Shown here piece after piece: positions 59,120 through 64,000 of a DNA stretch of 64,000 bases. A program made the position numbers and the translations under genes. The notes beneath the pieces are model-generated. The model searched no databases and had not been told where the DNA came from. It was given only the letters and a program-made list of their open reading frames with translations. How positions within the stretch are numbered: position 1 is the first letter of the stretch; each line of letters begins with the position of its first letter. The stretch is taken from the NCBI GenBank assembly GCA_022453515.1, contig JAJNNY010000079.1, positions 1 through 64,000 on the forward strand, read 5' to 3'. Origin of the DNA: Astrocystis sublimbata (taxonomy: Eukaryota; Ascomycota; Sordariomycetes; Xylariales; Xylariaceae).

Positions 59120-60210
59120 GGGCGCTGTGCGCGTGTGAAGAGTGGACTGCTCTTGTCGGCAAATTTGATCAATTACATGGACTTTCTTTAGACCTGCAAG
59201 TCAACTACTTGGCTTACAGCATGGTCACAGGCTTCAAGATACGCTCAGATGCCTGACAATGGTACTTGACTCGGTCTCTTCTGCTGCGAGTCTCTTATGC
59301 CGTGATAGTAGTACGTGAGATTTGATGTTATCAAATGATTGAAATGTTTAACTGAAGAACTATTATAATGAGAAGACCACCCCCTCAAGGTTTTCGTAGT
59401 CATGTCGAATTCCGTAGCGCGTCGACGCCATTGGATACTTGATGATTTGGCCCCAGTCAACAGCAGTTCTAGTCTTGTGCTGTTTCTTCACCTTCTAGAT
59501 CGGGCCGCTGCAAGGTCGCATGTATTGACATGTTCTTTTGACAATGTGCATTTCTTGTCGTACTATCGGCTGCACATCCTGACCTCCAAGATTAGCGGGC
59601 TTGGCGCAAGCCCATTTCTAGCCGATCGGGTCGGCCGAGTCGTCGCTAGACGCATCACGATGCGACGCACTTATCACCATACACCTAAGCGACTTCATTT
59701 GAAGATGAGCTGGACGATTCACATGAAAAGGCGAAACCGACTCATACTCTTCAAATTTATACATAACCTGCGCGCATTGTGTTAGGCTCATTTTCCACTA
59801 CATGTTGTAGAAGCTGACTGGAAGTAGAGTCTGGTCGCAACCCCCTGTGACCACGGAAATGGCGCCGATGTACTGGTACGCTCACTTTGCACAGCATGAA
59901 TGTTGGAACTGTTTTTATCGCAGATCCTTCTGTATGCATGTTGGTGAGTCGCAGCTGAAGCGAGGGCCGCAAATCATGGTTCATGTGGCTGCCGCCACAT
60001 GAGTTCGTTAGGGTTGCCGACTTCTACACATGTGTTGGCCCCCAACTCGCCTCCCTGCATGTGCCCGATTTGTCAAGCCATCCAGCCTGACTTTGCCTTA
60101 TGTACCACCATGCATTAATTGCAGCAGCTGGTATCCGGACGGCAATCCCTCCTCTTCTGTCTCACCTGAGCCTTCTCGCGCAAGTCACCACTGCGATTTC
60201 ATCGGGAAAA
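59120..60210. other. Intergenic region
   Basis: No supported gene. A 127-codon frame at 59402-59785 shows no family features. The right end is the promoter of the surface-protein gene. Confidence 0.5.
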
Positions 60211-61375
60211 ATGCGACATCTTCTCAGCGTTGTCCTGCCCCTGGTGGCGGCGATGAGCATGGGGATAGGAATGGCTCAGCGCCCCCCGAGCGCAAGTATA
60301 TGCGACTACTACGCCATGGAGCGGTACGGCACGAACTCGAGTGATGCGCAATTCAAGCTTATGGAGCATATTGTCGCGTTGGCGTTCGGCGGCGGTGCCG
60401 CTCTGTCCCATGCGGCGGTTGACATCAAGGGCATTCTCAATCTTGCCTCGTATGGAGGGACCATCATTAACTTGATACCGTGGTTCGATGGGTCTAGTAT
60501 GTTTGGTCACTGTTGGGAGCCCGTTGTCGCGTTTGAAGTGATGGTGCTTGATGCTGACGTCGCGGTGTGTTATTAGAAGCAACGACCAATTTGAACGATC
60601 AAGCTGTCGGAATCGATTGGTTAGACAATGGCGGAACGCAGCCACTTGTGGATTTCTTGAACGGCAAGACGAGCAGTGTCGAGTTGGATCCCAATACAAA
60701 TGAATAGTATGCCGGCAACTTCGCGCTTTTATACCCCCCTTCAGCTCGACTTATGTGATGCTAATGCGATGAGTTACGACAGCCGACTATTCGCCCACTT
60801 CTATACGGCTTTCGGCAGGATCTTCAAGTGAACTACCCAGCAGTACCGCGCCCCCGATGCCCTCAACTACGTCGGCGACATCTTCAACGACATCAACGTC
60901 AGCCGCGCCGAGCGCAACCTCATCTCCAATAACAGGCAGCAGCACAGCCCTGTCCTCGGGCGCAATAGCAGGCATCGCAATCGGCGGAGCGGCGGTCCTA
61001 CTGCTCGCCGTGGGCCTATGGCTCTATCACCGTCGACGACAGCATCAATCGCAGACTGTCACCGTGCCGTATCCAGGCGGCAGCAGTGGTTTCGCCTCTC
61101 CGGGGCCCCATTCTCACATGTCGTATACGCCGACAATGGATCCGCACATGAGCTTTGCGCCTTCGTCGGCGCCGAGGGACTCGTATATGGTGCCGAGATC
61201 TTTCTTCGGACCTAAGGGGCATGAGGCGGAATTAGGGGCGCAGAGCCCCGTGGCTCCGCATAGTCCGCATCATATGGTGCAGGTTTCGGAGATGGAGAGT
61301 CCGATGACGTCGGATGTTGGTGCCTCGGTGGCGCAGGGGAGGGGTAGGGAGTCGGCGGGTTTTACGCGTGGGTGA
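60211..61375 (+). CDS. Secreted or membrane-anchored surface protein, alternative last intron
   Basis: Best membrane form is join(60211..60496, 60577..60706, 60841..61375), 316 residues; introns 80 and 134 nt. Residues 1-23 are a signal peptide ending in GMAQ. An extracellular domain follows (CDYYAMERYGTNSS; ALSHAAVDIKGILN; TNLNDQAVGIDWLDNGGTQPL). Then come a Ser/Thr stalk (140-177), a membrane helix at about 178-201 (GAIAGIAIGGAAVLLLAVGLW), a basic stop-transfer and a Pro/Ser tail. If the last intron is instead spliced at the acceptor ending 60782, the next codons read YRLFAHFYTAFGRIFK and then stop at 60829-60831. That stretch matches the continuation expected for this fungal secreted family better than the Ser-rich stalk does. 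Either two isoforms exist or the gene has undergone a frame change. An upstream in-frame ATG at 60100 is less likely. Confidence 0.78.
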
Positions 61376-61998
61376 GTGTTGAGTCGAGAATGAGGAGATG
61401 TTGATGAGTTGCGCTGTATCGATCTTTTCTGCTGATTGGGGGGGGGGGGCATAAGCTGATGGGAAAGGCAAATACGGTGTGTTGTGGCTGGGGGACATCG
61501 AAGGATTCTACACATGATAATAGAATTTAGGTTCTGAAATAATTGGTAATAGATATTTTTATTCCCTTTTTAAGACAATTAGTGCACTGACGAACAAGGT
61601 CTTATTAAATGTGACTATAGCTAACCACATCATCTATATGTACTTGAGCTGCCCATGTGCAACTTCAACAGTCGAGGTCTGCAGCCACTGATATACGGGA
61701 CTGTGACAGCAACTCAAGCGACGCTATGGCCCAGCTTTTTCGACACCCCTAGCTCGCTGCTGGGGATTGTCGAGTAATTAGGCTAGGATGTCTGTTCTTG
61801 ATGAAGAAAAAGACTTATTGATTCAAGGAGATTACCTAAAGATACGTTCTTTTAGCTACAATATAGAAAATCTCCCGCTTATTGCGGGGCCAAGGTTCAT
61901 ACCATCCTTTCTTTCTGAACCACGCTCCAACCCCTTGAACTCTAGTGTAGTAATTATCGACGTCAAATCAGGAGACAAAACGATCGATTCTTGTATGC
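61376..61998. other. Convergent intergenic region
   Basis: This is 3' untranslated sequence of two converging genes. It contains a run of 12 G at 61438-61449. No gene is seen. Confidence 0.55.
61438..61449. repeat. Poly-G homopolymer of 12
   Basis: Twelve consecutive G on the plus strand, in non-coding sequence. The exact length may be uncertain. Confidence 0.85.
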
Positions 61999-64000
61999 CT
62001 ACATGGTTGGTGCCGCATTCGGTCGCTCTTCGATCCGTCTTTGTTGGATTCCTGGTTTGTGATAAATAATGAAACGTCGAATGTTCTTCGGAGCCTCCTT
62101 TTCCTCTGGAATACCGATGTAGGCCTTCGCAACATCTTCTCGTATAGCTTCTCGAATGCTGCATTGCTTGCACGCATTGTTTCCGAGCAAGCTAATATCT
62201 TTTTTATTGCCTCTACTCGAGGCGTGTAAGACGGCAAGTACAGTTAAATCATCCCCCTCAATAAGACCAACTTGTGTTCCAAGGACATTGATCCATCCAT
62301 CGGCGTCTGGCCTAAGCGTAGTGACGGCTTGACAGCTGTTTCTGCTGCAACTTACCCATCCTTGGGCTCTGGCAATCATATGTTGACTTTCGGAGGGGAG
62401 TATTCGTAGATTTGGAAGGTCACTTCCAAGTGGACCGCTCAGCATGAAAAACGACGCGAGACCATAAAAAGTCTCTCTGATCATCGTGGACACGTGATCA
62501 TACTCTGCGATTGAACCCAAAGCTTGTTCTAGTACGTTTTGTCCCTCTGTGAATTTGCCATCGAAGTCATCTCGGATGGAGTAATATTGCTTCCTTCGGT
62601 ATTCAATGCATCCTGGTGCTACAAACACAGTGCCGGAAACTTCGATGCTGTTCTGTGGAAATGACAGAATCTTGGAATGCGCTACAATCCCCTGGTGTGC
62701 CGTAGCAACTGATTGTGGGTTGTAAGATTTATAGCCAGTGAAAAGAATTATAGTTTCAGAGAGTATTTCGTATTCCCTATCTAGTAGGAAACGTGGAGTC
62801 ATTTTCGCGATTGTCGTTACTTTGTCTTTCGTCCATCATAATTTGGTTATACATGTTAGCTAGCCCCTGCCGTTTGACGCGAAGTCCCTTTTCTATGGTC
62901 ATCTTGGAAAGACCCAAGGTCAATCTGATAACGGTTCCCACCATGAGCACGAGACAGTATTCTGATATTGGTGTGGGAACATCAGTTTGATGCTGACATT
63001 TGGAGCATTTACAGCTCAAGGCGAGGCGTGCAAGATGATTTTCGTAGTCAGCCTCGGCTTCTTTATATGAGGTGTTGGATGATTTGTCGATTAAGCCTTG
63101 TAGATCCGCTAGCTCTTTAAAAGTACCTAGAAGTGTTGAAATAAAGCCACATCCAAATGCCTCAGAGTTATAGTGGCTCCAATTTGCTCGTATAGTGGCT
63201 GTTAAGCCAGGCTCCGGGGTAGCAAACCCTTGGAGCAGACGTGCTGCACACCCCAAAGCCCCAGAAAAAGATAGTCGATTTTCCGTAAGAAGGACATGAA
63301 AATCGTTTCCAAATGTCCAAGCGAAGACCTTGTTCCATGGGAGTCTACCAGATTTCAAAATTGCTAATATGCGACCTCTGAATATATCCGTGGCATCTTC
63401 GAGCACAAATGTCCGTGAAGCAACTTCGACTTCGTTCAGATCGTTTTCCTTCGATGTTTGGGATAACCGGCTGAGATAATTGAAAAGAATCTGATAATCG
63501 GTTTTTTTGGCGTCGTAATTGGAGTAAAGAGAAGTACCACTTGCGTCCTCGAACCTAATTCGAAGTCCAAGCTGCCATTCAGACAAAGCAGCCAGCCATC
63601 CAATGTCATTTCCCCCTGTGATTGTGATCGCCTCCAATCTACCATTGGTCACCATTGAGATGCCATGGAGAGCTTTTGCAATTGACTGCGGACTAGAACA
63701 ATTGGCTCGAGACGATAGGGAGCCACGAAAGTTGCTGCTTTGTAGGTCGGCTGCAGGATCATGGACATTCCACATGTGAGGGTTCAATTGCAGAAGCTCC
63801 TCACAGAGTGTTCCAAAGGGAGATGCAGCAAAGATACCGCTGCACGCTTTTATCAGATTTCCCCATTCGATAAGCGAAGGTTTCTGCAGCTCTGACGACG
63901 GCGAATCTGGTGAGAGTATTGACATATATTCGCTTAATATTTCCGAGCCAACTTCCAGAATGTAGTAGTCCGATAATGCGCCACATAGAGCAACGCAATG
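61999..64000 (-). CDS. Large uncharacterised fungal protein, 5' end beyond the window
   Basis: The visible part is complement(join(61999..62780, 62821..>64000)), about 653 residues. The frame is open at the right edge (HCVALCGALSDYYILEVGSEIL at the boundary), so the true start lies beyond 64000; the Met at 63925 is internal. Two overlapping frames are joined by a proposed 40-nt intron (GTAACG donor, CTACTAG acceptor) that keeps phase. A frameshift is the alternative. Blocks such as LIKACSGIFAASPFGTLCEELLQL, AITITGGNDIGWLAALSEWQLGLRI and ETIILFTGYKSYNPQS resemble a family of unknown fungal proteins I cannot name. A Cys/His cluster (CKCSKCQHQ) lies mid-protein. No membrane anchor or enzyme motif is clear. 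Function unknown. Confidence 0.75.

Overview
This window comes from the nuclear genome of a filamentous ascomycete, most likely a Sordariomycete. The genes carry short GT-AG introns (mostly 54-260 nt), there are no operons, promoters contain pyrimidine-rich tracts, and the recognised proteins (an APSES factor Mbp1, a dual-start glycyl-tRNA synthetase, Ser/Thr-rich single-pass surface proteins, a fungal Pfs nucleoside-phosphorylase domain, an F-box protein) are of Pezizomycotina type. Exon joins given here were worked out by eye from splice motifs, phase and family similarity.

Layout. 1-8.4 kb: a single-pass Ser/Thr-rich surface protein (2303-3527, +), a tRNA-Ser(GCT) (4120-4200, +) and a glutamine-rich conserved fungal protein (5157-6875, -) with a long non-coding upstream region. 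8.4-31.3 kb: a gene-poor stretch of about 23 kb holding one small membrane protein (19897-20871, -), a probable decayed gene near 15 kb, many simple repeats, and between 27.8 and 30.6 kb a set of degenerate tRNA-like units on the minus strand, five of which form a tandem array. 31.3-50 kb: the gene-rich housekeeping core, with mbp1 (31290-33442, -) divergent from the glycyl-tRNA synthetase gene (34340-36874, +), then a MetE-like protein (39041-40433, +), a 5'-nucleotidase family phosphoesterase (41725-44158, +), an aldo/keto reductase (44680-46297, -), another tRNA-like unit (47095-47200, -) and a DMT-type transporter (48038-49787, -). 50-64 kb: accessory genes, namely a lone Pfs-domain protein with altered active-site motifs, an F-box protein, a SnoaL-like protein, a second surface protein whose last intron can be spliced in two ways, and a large unknown fungal gene running off the right end.

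The genes do not form one pathway or an obvious biosynthetic cluster. The most unusual feature is the family of tRNA-like, box A/box B-bearing, T-run-terminated units, which have only partial or no acceptor-stem pairing. They look like decayed or SINE-like Pol III elements, but some may still be transcribed.
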